Source: Schlesneria paludicola DSM 18645 (GTDB lineage: Bacteria; Planctomycetota; Planctomycetia; Planctomycetales; Planctomycetaceae). Taken from it: a DNA stretch of 45,398 nt. The first letter of the stretch is position 1; each line of letters opens with the position of its first letter. The DNA lies in the NCBI GenBank assembly GCA_945862235.1, contig CAMAYU010000028.1, forward strand, positions 1 to 45,398, written 5' to 3'. Below the pieces are notes generated by a model. It did no database searches and was not told the origin of the DNA. It worked only from the letters and a program-made list of their open reading frames with translations. Below are positions 1 to 9,233 of this stretch, in pieces. Made by a program: the position numbers and the translations under genes.

Positions 1-2087
1 CTCGTTCGCCAGCGGCCGATCGCGTCGAAGTTGTCGAAGGCGAAGCCCAGCGGGTCGATCTTCTGATGGCAGGAAGCGCAGGTGGCGTGGGTCGCGTGGG
101 CTTCGAGTTGTAAGCGGATCGTGGCCTTCGGCTGATTGCTTGGTGTCGGCGCGAGAGGTTCGACGTTTGGCGGCGGGGGGGGCGGCGTGCGGCCGAAGAT
201 TGCTTCCGAAACCCAGACGCCGCGATGCACCGGACGATGCCGCGTGCCGTCCGAAGTGAGCGAGAGAATGGAAGCGTGAGTCAGCAAACCGCCACGATGA
301 TCCTCGGCGCGGAGCAACATTTGCTGGAAGCCAGAGGCGGCCGGGCGCGGCAGGCCGTAATGCATCGCGAGGCGCGGATTCATCATCGTCCAATCGGAGA
401 CGAGGAACTCGCGGAGCGGCAGGTTCTTGGAAAAAACCTCACCGAAGTAGCCGGTCGTCTCCAACACCAGGCTCTGTTCGAGCCACTTATCGTAGTCGGG
501 GTAGAGGCTGGCATCGGGCGGGAACTGGCCGACGCGATGAAGCTGCAACCACTGACGCGGGAATGATTCCATGAATCGGCTGATCTTCGGATCGGCAAGC
601 ATCCGCGTCAGTTGGGCGCGGAGCACCTCGGGCTGTTGCAGCGTGCCTTGCCGTGCGAGGGCGAAGAGTTCGTCGTCGGGCATTGAGCTCCAGAGAAAAT
701 ACGAGAGTCGCGACGCGAGTTCCCAGTCATTGACTGTTTCGCGGCGCTGCGAGGTCGAGCCTTCTTCGAGATGGAAAAAGCTTTTTGATGTCAGCACGGC
801 GACCATTGCGGCTCGGAAGGCGGAACGGAAGTTCTCACCAGCCGTCAATTCGCTCTGGATGATTTTCAGAGCGCGATCAAGCTCCGCGTCAGTGACGGGT
901 CGTCGCCATGCGCGCATCGCGAATCGGCGCAGACATTCGCGAGCTTCAGTCAGGTCGCCATCCTTGGCGGGAATCAGCCCTTCGCGTTTCTTCTGGTCGG
1001 CTGCGGGCAAGATCGGGCCTTCGGTTTCCACCCAATCGACAATTAGCAGGGGAAAGATCAGTTGCCCTTCGTCGTTGAACAGTCGGTAGCCTGTCGGTCG
1101 GTTCTGGCGGCTGACTTTCGTGTTCACGAATGGGAATTGAGTGACGCTCGGAGTCTGGCCATCGGCCAGCATTCCAGGCGACTCGTTCATCACATTGAAG
1201 TTGCCTTCGGGCAGGAAGGTCTCGATCTCGATGACCGTCGGTTGGTCTTCGGCCGCGTTCACGTCCAAGCCGACGACCGAGCGTTTCAGTTGATGATGCC
1301 ACAGTGCGAGATGCGGCAGCCGGCCCTTAAAGGACGGGAGCGCACTGAGCTGGATTCGGATTCGATACAAGCCCGGAACGCTGGCGCTGACGAGGTGCTG
1401 ACCATGTCCCGGCCAGATCGGCCAGCGCACCGGCCCGGCCAAGCCCTGTTCCTGCAACCATTTTTCCTGGCCGGCGTTCGCTTCGCGCCGGCTCTTTTGG
1501 AATGCGGGCTGCTGATCGGGAAAGGCCCGCGCGAGCACCGTTTCGGCCGCGCCGAAGTAACGGTCCACATGCGACGGTGAAAGCGTCAGCAGCGAGCCGA
1601 TGCGATCGAAACCGTGCCAACGAGGGTCTTCGTTGAACGCTCCCGGCAGGTTCACGTCGAAATAGACGCCGAGCAGATCGTAGACGGTGTGACCGTATTC
1701 CTCGCGGCTCAGCCGATAGTGTGCGACGGGTCCGCGCTTCGCCATCCGCGCCGCTTCTCCCTCCTTGATCCGCGTGGAGAGCCAGTCAACCACCTGTCCG
1801 AGTTCTTGCGGTTTGGGCTGCGGCTCTTTCGTCGGCGGCATCTCGCCAGAGTTCAGGCGAAAGACGACCTCGCTCCAGCGTTGAGCAACCGCTTCATCGG
1901 CGAAGTCGCGCGACAAGGTGTCGAGCCGGAGTTTGCCTTCCTGCTTTTTCGCGTCGTGGCAGCGCAGGCAGTAAGTCTGAAAGAACGGTTGCACGGCCTT
2001 GTCGAACGCGGGCGATTCTTCAGCGGCCTGCACTTTTGCAGTGACGATGACGAGTGACAGAACAAATTGAGCGAGTCGGTATTTCAT
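1..2087 (-). CDS. DUF1592/DUF1588-type planctomycete cytochrome c protein, copy A (C-terminus cut by window edge)
   Basis: Reading the minus strand from the ATG at 2085-2087 gives an open frame of about 695 residues that runs off the left edge. It starts with a signal peptide (MKYRLAQFVLSLVIVTAKVQA), followed by a heme-binding CxxCH (C40-L-R-C43-H44) of the planctomycete cytochrome C (PSCyt1) type. DUF1587 (around 110-180), DUF1595/DUF1592 (around 400-560) and DUF1588 follow; DUF1588 includes the proline run FGRTPPPPPP and a second C-A-S-C-H near residue 672. The terminal DUF1585 domain lies outside the window. The protein is very close to copy C at 10451-12871 over its whole length, so the two are paralogues. 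It is probably an exported or periplasmic protein; the electron-transfer role is inferred from the heme motif, and the substrate is unknown. It follows Hyp-A on the same strand after a 95-bp gap that holds a hairpin. Confidence 0.93.
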   Translation of the reverse strand, partial: MKYRLAQFVLSLVIVTAKVQAAEESPAFDKAVQPFFQTYCLRCHDAKKQEGKLRLDTLSRDFADEAVAQRWSEVVFRLNSGEMPPTKEPQPKPQELGQVVDWLSTRIKEGEAARMAKRGPVAHYRLSREEYGHTVYDLLGVYFDVNLPGAFNEDPRWHGFDRIGSLLTLSPSHVDRYFGAAETVLARAFPDQQPAFQKSRREANAGQEKWLQEQGLAGPVRWPIWPGHGQHLVSASVPGLYRIRIQLSALPSFKGRLPHLALWHHQLKRSVVGLDVNAAEDQPTVIEIETFLPEGNFNVMNESPGMLADGQTPSVTQFPFVNTKVSRQNRPTGYRLFNDEGQLIFPLLIVDWVETEGPILPAADQKKREGLIPAKDGDLTEARECLRRFAMRAWRRPVTDAELDRALKIIQSELTAGENFRSAFRAAMVAVLTSKSFFHLEEGSTSQRRETVNDWELASRLSYFLWSSMPDDELFALARQGTLQQPEVLRAQLTRMLADPKISRFMESFPRQWLQLHRVGQFPPDASLYPDYDKWLEQSLVLETTGYFGEVFSKNLPLREFLVSDWTMMNPRLAMHYGLPRPAASGFQQMLLRAEDHRGGLLTHASILSLTSDGTRHRPVHRGVWVSEAIFGRTPPPPPPNVEPLAPTPSNQPKATIRLQLEAHATHATCASCHQKIDPLGFAFDNFDAIGRWRT

Positions 2088-2112
2088 AAAACTGGTCTCA
2101 GATCCTTTCATG

Positions 2113-2151
2113 CCATCGTTCTGCCAATTCCGGCGGGTGGCAGAACGATGG
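2113..2151. repeat. Perfect 14-bp hairpin downstream of Hyp-A
   Basis: Arms at 2113-2126 (CCATCGTTCTGCCA) and 2138-2151 are exact reverse complements around an 11-base loop. Part of the arm is repeated once more, directly, at 2153-2164. It sits in the 95-bp gap between the Hyp-A stop and the start of cytochrome copy A. It may be an intrinsic or processing hairpin or a dispersed repeat; no clear T-tract is seen. Confidence 0.75.
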
Positions 2152-2182
2152 GGGCAGAACGATGAAGACTCCTCTGCTGAGT

Positions 2183-3373
2183 TCAGGGCAGACTGAAAAC
2201 AGCCGATCGCTTCTGCTCTTCAATCGTCTTCAATCGTTCTTCCGACGGCATGGTCACGAAGAGCCAATCATGGCACTTCACGCGCACTGCTCGACCCGGG
2301 CGATAGCCGTCGAGCAATTCCGTGAACTTCAGGCGGACCTGAATGCCGCTGCTGCCGGGAGGCGGGTTCTCGGCTTCCTTCCACTCGATCACCTGGCCGA
2401 TCTTCTTGTCGCTACGGTGAAACCAGGTGCGCAGCGACTTCTCGGCGACGGCCACACCGAAGCCTTTTTCCTGAGTCGCTTTCAACTCGGCATACAGCGA
2501 CGGGTCCATGCCGCCAAACAACGTGAGCGTCACGGTGCCGCCACCGAAGTCGTTGTCTTCGACGGAGTCGATCCAGCCGGGAAGCCAACGCTGTTTCTGA
2601 TACTTCACATGACGGCGTCGCTGGAGATCGGTTGCGAACTTTCGGCTGTCGTCATCGAGCCAGATTTCCGAGACCTTGAATTCCTTGTCTCGCCAACCGG
2701 GCGACCAGCCGAGATTGAACTGCACGACTTGCTCGGGCGCGATGTCCGCCAGATCAACCAGCGTACGGCCTTTCCAGACCTTCGTGACGTCCTCGATGTC
2801 GAAGGTGTAGGGCGTGTTGATGCCGTCCTTGGCCATTTGGCCCGACGGTGCCACGTTGATTTTGCCTTTGTTGGCGTCGATCGACACCACCTGCCAACTC
2901 TGGCCACGCCGCTGATAGAAACTGAAATCGTCTTCCAACGAGACGGCGTGATTGTGCTTGAGCTGGAATTGCTCCATGTCCTTCGGCAGCGGTGGGATCG
3001 TGGATTCCTCGCCAACCGGCGGCACGTAGAAGTAGCCATGTACATGAGTGCCGATCGGAACGTCGCGCAGTTCCGCCGGAGCCCCGTTAAGCCAGATCAT
3101 GCCGTAGGGGAGCATGGCAAAATAATGGAGTGGGCCAGCGTGATAACGTTCCCCACCATCTCCATCCAACCGCAAGCCACCCCGGCGATTGACGGGGTCC
3201 ACGATCACCAGTTCGCCCGCGAGGTAGGTGCCGGTATTCGGCAGCGGAAACTTACCCGGTTGAAGGACATGGTCTGCCGCAACTTGAGCTTGCAAGAGCG
3301 AGCCGAACGGCCCTGTCACACAGGTCAGGAACAGGAAAACCGTTAATCGTCGAGGGAAGCGTGTCATGGTCAT
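2183..3373 (-). CDS. Secreted protein of unknown function (Hyp-A), paralogue of 9234-10394
   Basis: The 396-residue product begins with a signal peptide (hydrophobic run LTVFLFLTCVTGPFGSLLQA), so export is likely. I recognise no named domain. Residues about 50-115 (GKFPLPNTGTYLAGELVIVD, then a PYGMIWLNGAPAELRDVPIG stretch) alternate hydrophobic and polar residues like a small beta-barrel. A similar pattern recurs in the middle (VVSIDANKGKINV ... VWKGRTLVDLADIAPEQVVQ) and again near DSVEDNDFGGGTVTLTLFGG. This suggests three diverged OB-like units, which is inference. The start codon overlaps the stop of the upstream DUF1552 gene in an ATGA at 3370-3373, indicating translational coupling. A second in-frame ATG lies two codons downstream. 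The close paralogue Hyp-B sits in the mirrored position of the cluster. Confidence 0.88.
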   Translation of the reverse strand: MTMTRFPRRLTVFLFLTCVTGPFGSLLQAQVAADHVLQPGKFPLPNTGTYLAGELVIVDPVNRRGGLRLDGDGGERYHAGPLHYFAMLPYGMIWLNGAPAELRDVPIGTHVHGYFYVPPVGEESTIPPLPKDMEQFQLKHNHAVSLEDDFSFYQRRGQSWQVVSIDANKGKINVAPSGQMAKDGINTPYTFDIEDVTKVWKGRTLVDLADIAPEQVVQFNLGWSPGWRDKEFKVSEIWLDDDSRKFATDLQRRRHVKYQKQRWLPGWIDSVEDNDFGGGTVTLTLFGGMDPSLYAELKATQEKGFGVAVAEKSLRTWFHRSDKKIGQVIEWKEAENPPPGSSGIQVRLKFTELLDGYRPGRAVRVKCHDWLFVTMPSEERLKTIEEQKRSAVFSLP

Positions 3374-4680
3374 GAACTTTCAAAACCGCTCAACGCCCCT
3401 GTGCTGGACGCGAACTTATCAGTCTCGGCACCCATGCGACGCAGCATGGATACAAAGAGATTGGCCAACGGAGTGTTGTCATCGCGTTTGAAGGCGAGAT
3501 GCTGACCGTGTTTGAATCCGCCGCCGGCGAGCAGGATGGGGAGGTTGGTGTTGTCGTGGGTGTTGGAGTCTCCCATGTTGCTGCCGTAGAGGATCATCGT
3601 ATGGTCAAGCAGTCGCTGCTCGCCGTCGCGTTTGGTGGCGAGGCTTTTCAGGATCTTTTGCAAGAGGGTCATCTGTTGATGATCAGCGTCTTCGAGCTGC
3701 TTCACTTTGTCGGCGGCCTGGCCATGGTGGCTGAGATTGTGGTAGCCGTCGGTGGTGTTCTGATCGGAGTGGAGCTTGAAAACGGGTGTGGCGAAGGCAT
3801 CCACCATGAGCGTGACGATGCGTGTGGAGTCGGATTCGAGCGCAAGCTGCGCCATCGACAGCATCAGGTCAAACTTCTCGAAGAACAGCTTTTGATCCTG
3901 AATGTCGGCGGGTGGCGGCTGGATTGTCGTGGGCTTCGGGCGCTGTTCCCAGGCACGGGCGATTTGCAGGCGTTCTTCGAGCTCGCGCACGGAGGTAAAG
4001 TACTGATCGAGCCGCGCTTTGTCGTCGTTGCCAAGGTCGCGGCTGAACTGCCTGGTTTCATCGAGCAACGTGTCGAGGATGCTGCCGCGTTCGTCGAGCC
4101 GGTGGAGTTGTTCCTGCACCGAAGCGGGGTCGCCTTGGACGAACATCTTCTGAAACAACGCGGGCGCGCTGTCCTCGGCGGGCAGCAGGACGCCATCGCG
4201 GGTCCAAGAGAGGCTGCGGTTGGCTTTATCGATGTTGACGCCAAGATTCAGCGTGGGGAATCGCGTGACTGGACCAAGCCTTTCGGCGGCGAACTGGTCG
4301 AGCGAGATCTGATTCCGGAAGCCGCTTTTCGTGGGGCCGCGTGCGGCGGTGAGGAAGCAATTCTCGGTACTGTGCCCGCCGACCACGCCGGGATGTGAAA
4401 GGCCGCTGAAGACGGTGAAGTCGTTGCGGAACTCGGCGAGCGCGGCGAGGTAGGGCGAGAGTTCGTAATCACGTCCGGCTGTTTGTGGGAAGAACGGCTT
4501 CGGCAGCACACCGAGGTTGTTGGAGATGAGCAGCATTCGCGGCGGCGGCTGCAAGTCTGCGGCACGCGCCAAGACCGGCGTCATGCACTCCAGCCACGGC
4601 AGCGCGAGTATGGCTCCCGCACCGCGCAGGAATCGGCGGCGTGAGAAACGCGATGAGGTGGAGACGTTTGGAGCGTTCAT
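3370..4680 (-). CDS. DUF1552 protein, Tat-exported (copy A)
   Basis: The product has 436 residues from the ATG at 4678-4680. This start lies 4 bp after the stop of the upstream cytochrome gene and places a twin-arginine signal (SRRRFLRGAGAILALPWLEC) at the N-terminus. An upstream extension in the same frame to 4833 would overlap that cytochrome and is rejected. The rest matches DUF1552: the RMLLISNNLGVLPKPFFP region, the HSTENCFLTAA segment, and a conserved C-terminal block (YGSNMGDSNTHDNTNLPILL followed by AGGGFKHGQH). In this phylum DUF1552 genes are characteristically found beside DUF1592-type cytochromes, as here. The fold is often compared with sulfatase/DUF1501-like proteins, but no activity has been assigned. 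The gene overlaps Hyp-A by 4 bp. Confidence 0.93.
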   Translation of the reverse strand: MNAPNVSTSSRFSRRRFLRGAGAILALPWLECMTPVLARAADLQPPPRMLLISNNLGVLPKPFFPQTAGRDYELSPYLAALAEFRNDFTVFSGLSHPGVVGGHSTENCFLTAARGPTKSGFRNQISLDQFAAERLGPVTRFPTLNLGVNIDKANRSLSWTRDGVLLPAEDSAPALFQKMFVQGDPASVQEQLHRLDERGSILDTLLDETRQFSRDLGNDDKARLDQYFTSVRELEERLQIARAWEQRPKPTTIQPPPADIQDQKLFFEKFDLMLSMAQLALESDSTRIVTLMVDAFATPVFKLHSDQNTTDGYHNLSHHGQAADKVKQLEDADHQQMTLLQKILKSLATKRDGEQRLLDHTMILYGSNMGDSNTHDNTNLPILLAGGGFKHGQHLAFKRDDNTPLANLFVSMLRRMGAETDKFASSTGALSGFESS

Positions 4681-4684
4681 GGCG

Positions 4685-7207
4685 TTATTGGCATCCCGCT
4701 TCACCGAGGAAGATTTTGCTTTGCACGAGAGCGAGCACCAGATCGCGCACGCGGTAACCATTGCCAGCGCAGGCATCGAGCATCGTTTCGATTTCACGTC
4801 GGTCGGCGAAACGAACGGGTGTGCCGGTGGCATAGAGGGTGAACTGATGAAGCAGGTTGCGGGCGAGCTGGCGGGGATTGGACCCGACGATGGTTTTCAG
4901 ATCGCGAATGTTTTGGAAGGTGCGGCCATCGAGGAGTTTTCCGCTCGCATCGACGGGCTCGGAAATGGTGTAGGCGAAATCATGGCCGGCGCGGTCGATG
5001 CCGGTGATGCGTTCGCCTTGCTCGATTCCGCGATAGCGGGTGCGCCAGCCACCGAGGATGTCGAAGTTTTCGAGTGCGAGGCCCACGGCATCGAAACGGG
5101 CGTGGCAGGCGGCGCAGGATTTGGACTTGGTGTGCAGCGCGAGCAGATCGCGGATGGTTTTGGCACCGCGAATGTCGGGCTCGACGGCAGGGACGCTCGT
5201 CGGCGGTGGCGGTGGTGGTTCGCCGATGAGGCGATCCATGATCCAGGCACCGCGCACTACGGGCGAGGTGGCGGTGCCGTTGGAGGTGACTTTCAAAATC
5301 GCGGCCTGCGTGAGCAATCCGCCGAGCGGACTGTCCTGCGGCAGCGCGACCTTGCGCATCGCGGAACCGCTCAGCGGTTGGAGCCGGTAGTGCTGCGCGA
5401 GGCGATCGTTGGCAAAGATGAAGTCGGCATCGACAAGCACGCGGGCGGGCAGATTGTCGCGAATCATCGCGGTGACGAAGGTGCGCGTTTCCAGCTCCAG
5501 CGACTCAACGAGGTAGTCGTCGAAGCGATACTCGGGATAGAGGCGAATGTCCGGTTCGTCGCGGCGCACATGTCGGAGATTGAGCCAGTAGTCGGTGAAG
5601 TTCTTCACGAAACGTTCGAAGCCGCCGCTGGCGATGAGACGCTCGGTCTCGCGGTGAAGTGTCTTGGCATCGCGGAGTTGTCGGGAACGAGCCGCTTCGA
5701 GCAGCGTGGCATCGGGACGCGAGTTGGTGAGAAAGTGCGAGAGTCGTGAAGCGATGGCGAAGTGATCGTCGGCGCGATCGGGCTCGCGCAGATATAGGAA
5801 GTGGGTGGAGCAGAGGAAGGCCTTGTAGCCAGCCAGCATCCCCTCGGCAAAAGGCGAATTCTTATCGAGCCGGGTGAGGATGAGCTGCTCGAACTTCTGC
5901 AGGGCTTCATCCGGTACGGGTTCGCGTGCGGCGTGGTTCACGAAGCGACGCAGCAGTCGTTTCACGTCCTCCCTGGGCTGCGGGGATGACGCTTCCACGC
6001 CGAGATCATCAAACAGCACACGATGCGACGGCGGCGGCCATGTCTCCGATGAGATGGGGCCTTCGACTTCGAGCCATTGAAAAGCGACGCCGGACTGCCC
6101 GCCGTCGGGAAACGGTGGATAACGATAGGTTGGCGGGCCACCTTGGACGTTGCGAGCGAGCGGCACGGGGAGACCGAGCAGGCTGTACTCAAAGGTCTCA
6201 CGCTCGCGCAGGCGGATGGTAGTTTCATACGTCGCGACGGCGGGCTGAATGTCGATGATACCGCCGGTGGCGCGGACATCGCCGGAGACATCGGGACCGG
6301 ATGGTTTACGGGCGCGGAAGGTCATCGGCACCGGCTGCAAGGCGGGTTTGAGTTCGTAGCCACTGATCTGCAAGACGGCACGGGCGGAGAAACGCACCTT
6401 GTATTCGCCCGGCAGTTTGGCGACGAATCCCCTTGGGTAACCGTAGTAGGGCCAGTGGGCGGAGCGAAAGAGCGCGAGTTCGAGTGCGGGATCGTCGCGC
6501 AAGGCATCGAGTTGTTTCGGATCGACGGCTTTGTTGTCTTTCGCGAAGAACATCGCCTCGCGTTCGCCGAAGGTCGAATTTTCCGGGAATAGACTTGTGC
6601 CCACGGCGCGGAACTTCGTCACGGGCGGCGGATTGGCTCCGCCGGCCATCGCTTGACGCAGTGCGGCCTCGGCGGCATCGAGATAGGCCATGAGTTGCAC
6701 GCGCGACATGTCGAGCGTTTCGGAGGTCTTGTTGAAGTGGTGCCCTTCGCGGTCCTCCGGGATCATGTCGCGAATATCGAGGAGCGGCAGTTGCAATACG
6801 TCGCGAAGGTTCTGCTCGTACTCATCGCGGTTCAGCCGCCGCATCGGGCCGCGGCCGTGAGTGACGATCTCAGCGTGGTCCGCATCGTGGATCGCCATCG
6901 CAAGGTGCTTCACCAACTCCGCGCGCCGTGCCTGCGGAAGGTCTTCGTCCTGCGGCGGCATCTCGCCCTTTTCGATGCGGTCGTGAATGCGAATCCACCG
7001 GCCACGGGTGGCGTGATCGTGGAGCTCGAACGGCAATGCAACGAGATCGAGTCCGCCCTCAGCGGTCTTCTCGTCATGGCACTCGAAGCAGGTCCGTTTG
7101 AGGAGCGGCGCAAGCGTCGGAGGCAGGCCATCCTCGGCCGCGTGCAACACGGCCAACGGAGCCAGCAGCAGGGCGGTAAAGATGAGGGTGAGGACGGAAA
7201 ACTTCAC
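4685..7207 (-). CDS. DUF1592/DUF1588-type planctomycete cytochrome c protein, copy B
   Basis: This is a large exported protein with a signal sequence (FSVLTLIFTALLLAPLAVLHA), a heme CxxCH (RTCFECHDEK), DUF1587 (PMRRLNRDEYEQNLRDVLQL), DUF1595/1592, DUF1588 (PPPPPPTSVPAVEPDIRGAK, then SCAACHARFDAVGLALENFD), and DUF1585 at the end (GNGYRVRDLVLALVQSKIFL). I chose the GTG at 7205-7207 (840 residues). It has an AAGG Shine-Dalgarno 7 bases upstream and puts the heme cysteines at 40 and 43, as in copy A. ATG starts at 7258 or a start at 7318 are possible but would add an unusual N-terminal leader. This copy is clearly more diverged than A and C are from each other. DUF1552-A begins 4 bp after its stop, so the two are surely co-expressed. 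Confidence 0.92.
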   Translation of the reverse strand: MKFSVLTLIFTALLLAPLAVLHAAEDGLPPTLAPLLKRTCFECHDEKTAEGGLDLVALPFELHDHATRGRWIRIHDRIEKGEMPPQDEDLPQARRAELVKHLAMAIHDADHAEIVTHGRGPMRRLNRDEYEQNLRDVLQLPLLDIRDMIPEDREGHHFNKTSETLDMSRVQLMAYLDAAEAALRQAMAGGANPPPVTKFRAVGTSLFPENSTFGEREAMFFAKDNKAVDPKQLDALRDDPALELALFRSAHWPYYGYPRGFVAKLPGEYKVRFSARAVLQISGYELKPALQPVPMTFRARKPSGPDVSGDVRATGGIIDIQPAVATYETTIRLRERETFEYSLLGLPVPLARNVQGGPPTYRYPPFPDGGQSGVAFQWLEVEGPISSETWPPPSHRVLFDDLGVEASSPQPREDVKRLLRRFVNHAAREPVPDEALQKFEQLILTRLDKNSPFAEGMLAGYKAFLCSTHFLYLREPDRADDHFAIASRLSHFLTNSRPDATLLEAARSRQLRDAKTLHRETERLIASGGFERFVKNFTDYWLNLRHVRRDEPDIRLYPEYRFDDYLVESLELETRTFVTAMIRDNLPARVLVDADFIFANDRLAQHYRLQPLSGSAMRKVALPQDSPLGGLLTQAAILKVTSNGTATSPVVRGAWIMDRLIGEPPPPPPTSVPAVEPDIRGAKTIRDLLALHTKSKSCAACHARFDAVGLALENFDILGGWRTRYRGIEQGERITGIDRAGHDFAYTISEPVDASGKLLDGRTFQNIRDLKTIVGSNPRQLARNLLHQFTLYATGTPVRFADRREIETMLDACAGNGYRVRDLVLALVQSKIFLGEAGCQ

Positions 7208-7382
7208 GTTGAACCTTGTCTGTCCGAAGTGCGTCACACGGTAAGTGAAGAGCTCCATCGACGGCGGCCCTTGGAACTGTTCTCTGTGCAACGTCCGATG
7301 ATCATGGGACGAAGTCACATCAGCCGCAAACGCCCGCGTACGATTGCCGACTGACGGTAGTGGTACAGTTTGAAATCCGTGG

Positions 7383-7586
7383 TCAGTCGTGGGGAGCGTG
7401 TTCTTTCGGTTTCTTGAGCCACTTGTACGCGGCGACGCTGCCCCAAACCGGGAACGTCAGACAGAGTGCCGGAATTACGAGAAAGGCCCAAGTAATGACG
7501 ATCACGAAAAGCCCCAACCATTTTGGAATCTCACCACGCTCCATTCGTTGATAAATCAGCGGCACTCTTGGTTTGAATTCAGCCAT
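7383..7586 (-). CDS. Small membrane protein of unknown function (67 aa), inside the TIR-flanked element
   Basis: The 67-residue frame starts at the ATG 7584-7586. A longer version to 7673 would run through the hairpin and is less likely. It reads as a plausible small membrane protein: a soluble N-terminus (MAEFKPRVPLIYQRMERGEI), a hydrophobic stretch of roughly 35 residues (WLGLFVIVITWAFLVIPALC and on) that could form one or two helices, and a basic tail (YKWLKKPKEHAPHD). I know no family for it. It lies entirely between the terminal inverted repeats of the 7356-7724 element and ends 5 bp before the inner edge of one of them. It is either cargo of that element or a fortuitous ORF. Confidence 0.5.
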   Translation of the reverse strand: MAEFKPRVPLIYQRMERGEIPKWLGLFVIVITWAFLVIPALCLTFPVWGSVAAYKWLKKPKEHAPHD

Positions 7587-7626
7587 CAAGTCGTCATCCC
7601 TTGGCTGCAGCGCCGGTAAATGAACA

Positions 7627-7649
7627 CGCCCCGGTTTATCGCCGGGGCG
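7627..7649. repeat. Perfect 8-bp GC-rich hairpin
   Basis: CGCCCCGG at 7627-7634 pairs exactly with CCGGGGCG at 7642-7649 around a 7-base loop. It lies downstream of the DUF1552-B stop and inside the TIR-flanked element, upstream of the small membrane ORF. It could reduce read-through from the upstream operon; no strong T-run follows. Confidence 0.55.
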
Positions 7650-7781
7650 GTTCTCGTTTGCAATCAATGTCACGCCGCCATGACGGCATCGTACAGGTCT
7701 TCGATTTCAAGCTGTACCACTACCCGACTGACGGCGAACGCAGGGCAAATCAGACGCTCGTGCGGTTCGCCTGCTTCCGAA

Positions 7782-9152
7782 CTACGTCACGATCTCCGAA
7801 ACATTGCCGTTGCTGTCGGCAAATTTTTCCGTCGGCACGTCCATCTTCTGAGCCATCGTCAGCAGCAGGTTGCTGAGATACGCCTTGCTGTTCACCGGGC
7901 TGTGGCAGATGGCGTAGTGTTTCGCCGGATTGTCCAAGTCATACGCATAGCCTTCTGGCTTCGACTTGGCGTTGTAGTCGATGTGCCGGCCGTGTTTGAT
8001 TCCCAGTCCGCCGCCACCGGCGAGAATCAGCGGGAGGTTCGCGTTGCCGTGGCTGTGTCCGAATGCCATGCCGCTGCCATAGAGGGCCATCGTCGAGTCG
8101 AGCAGCGGGCCATCCGCGTCGCGCACTTCGCTGAGCCGGCCGAGGAAGTAGCTGAACTGCTGGACGTTGAACGTATCGCTCGCCGTCAGATCCTGCATCA
8201 GCTTGGGATTCGCGTTGTGGTGCGACAGTGAATGGCGATCCTGCTTCACGCCGATCTCGGGAACCGACGGGCCGTTGCCTTCGTTGCCGGTGCTGAATGT
8301 CGCCACGCGGGTCATGTCGGTCTGGAATGCGAGGACGATGATGTCGTACATGGTGCGGAGATACTCGCCGAGCCGCTCCAGCGAGATATCGCGATTCAAC
8401 CGCGACTGGTCGGCGGGATCGACTTTGGGGCGAGGCGTGTCGAGCCATTTGTCCGCGCGCCCGGTCCGAATCTCGACCTCGCGCACCGATGTCAGATACT
8501 GTTCCAACCGGCCGCGATCCTCCTGACCGAGTTGATCGCCGAGCGACCGGGCTTCACCGAGAATCGCATCGAGAATGCTGCCTCGTCGTTGCAGGCCCCG
8601 ACGCTGTTTGGCGATCCCACCTTGTGGTTCCGTGAACATATCCCGAAACACGACGCCGGGATTCCCCTGCGCCGGCAACCCGATGCCATCGGCGGTGTAC
8701 GCGAGCGAGTGTCCCTGGTTGCTCATTTCGATCGACGAGTAGCGCGTGAGCGGCGCGGTCACCTGGGCCATGAGTTGATCGACCGAGATGGTGTTCCGTT
8801 CCGACTGCCCGATCTTGCCGCCGGTCAGCCAAATGCTGCTGCAGTTGTGGTGATGCCCCAGGCCATGCGGATGATGCAGGCCGCTGATCGGCGTGATGTT
8901 CGCGCGGTGCTTCTCGAGCGGCTTCAGTGACTTCGAAAACGCGTAGTCCGCGCCAGCCTGAGTGATCTGAAAGTCGATCGTATTCACACCGTTGGGCAGG
9001 TAGATGAACACGCTCCGCTTGGCTCGCGACTTGGCTTCCGCCGCGCGTAGCGGACGCATGCAGTCGAGCAGCGGCAGCGCGAGTGAAACCCCGAGTCCGC
9101 GCAACACGTGCCGGCGATTGAGAAGCCAATTCTGAGAAAGGAAGTGAGCCAT
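7782..9152 (-). CDS. DUF1552 protein, Tat-exported (copy B)
   Basis: The product has 456 residues from the ATG at 9150-9152, chosen because a GGAG lies about 9 bases upstream; an ATG five codons earlier (9167) is the alternative. The N-terminus carries a twin-arginine signal ([20 protein letters not shown]). DUF1552 features follow: [16 protein letters not shown], the [16 protein letters not shown] block, and the conserved C-terminal [20 protein letters not shown] with [13 protein letters not shown]. It is a paralogue of copy A, clearly diverged but with the same block order. It follows Hyp-B on the same strand by 81 bp. It is inferred to be exported folded through Tat and to act with the neighbouring cytochromes; no biochemical function is known. 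Confidence 0.93.
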   Translation of the reverse strand: MAHFLSQNWLLNRRHVLRGLGVSLALPLLDCMRPLRAAEAKSRAKRSVFIYLPNGVNTIDFQITQAGADYAFSKSLKPLEKHRANITPISGLHHPHGLGHHHNCSSIWLTGGKIGQSERNTISVDQLMAQVTAPLTRYSSIEMSNQGHSLAYTADGIGLPAQGNPGVVFRDMFTEPQGGIAKQRRGLQRRGSILDAILGEARSLGDQLGQEDRGRLEQYLTSVREVEIRTGRADKWLDTPRPKVDPADQSRLNRDISLERLGEYLRTMYDIIVLAFQTDMTRVATFSTGNEGNGPSVPEIGVKQDRHSLSHHNANPKLMQDLTASDTFNVQQFSYFLGRLSEVRDADGPLLDSTMALYGSGMAFGHSHGNANLPLILAGGGGLGIKHGRHIDYNAKSKPEGYAYDLDNPAKHYAICHSPVNSKAYLSNLLLTMAQKMDVPTEKFADSNGNVSEIVT

Positions 9153-9233
9153 TGTTCGGTGCTCCATTGAGAATTGTGTTTCGCGGTGGTCATTTCATTT
9201 GCAAATCAGCCGGATTTCGCCACGCAGAAAGGA

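Larger units (their letters stand above)
7356..7724. mobile_element. Putative non-autonomous transposon (MITE-like) with TIRs and target duplication
   Basis: Terminal inverted repeats lie at 7356-7377 and 7703-7724 (GGTAGTGGTACAG... inward) and match at 21 of 22 positions. Directly outside them the 8-mer CGACTGAC occurs on both sides, at 7348-7355 and 7725-7732. If the ends are drawn one base further in (7357-7723) the direct repeat becomes 10 bp, CCGACTGACG. Inverted ends plus a flanking direct duplication are the signature of transposition. The interior has no transposase, only a 67-codon ORF and a hairpin. The element interrupts an otherwise compact minus-strand operon between DUF1552-B and cytochrome copy B. 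The family of the mobilising transposase cannot be decided from the window. Confidence 0.75.

Noticed and set aside
2162-3346. Long plus-strand ORF opposite Hyp-A
   Set aside because: It mirrors a minus-strand gene with signal peptide, ATGA coupling and a paralogue; the plus-strand reading has no such support.
4517-5749. 410-codon plus-strand ORF opposite cytochrome copy B
   Set aside because: The minus strand encodes recognisable DUF1592/1588/1585 domains; the plus reading is a GC-rich shadow.
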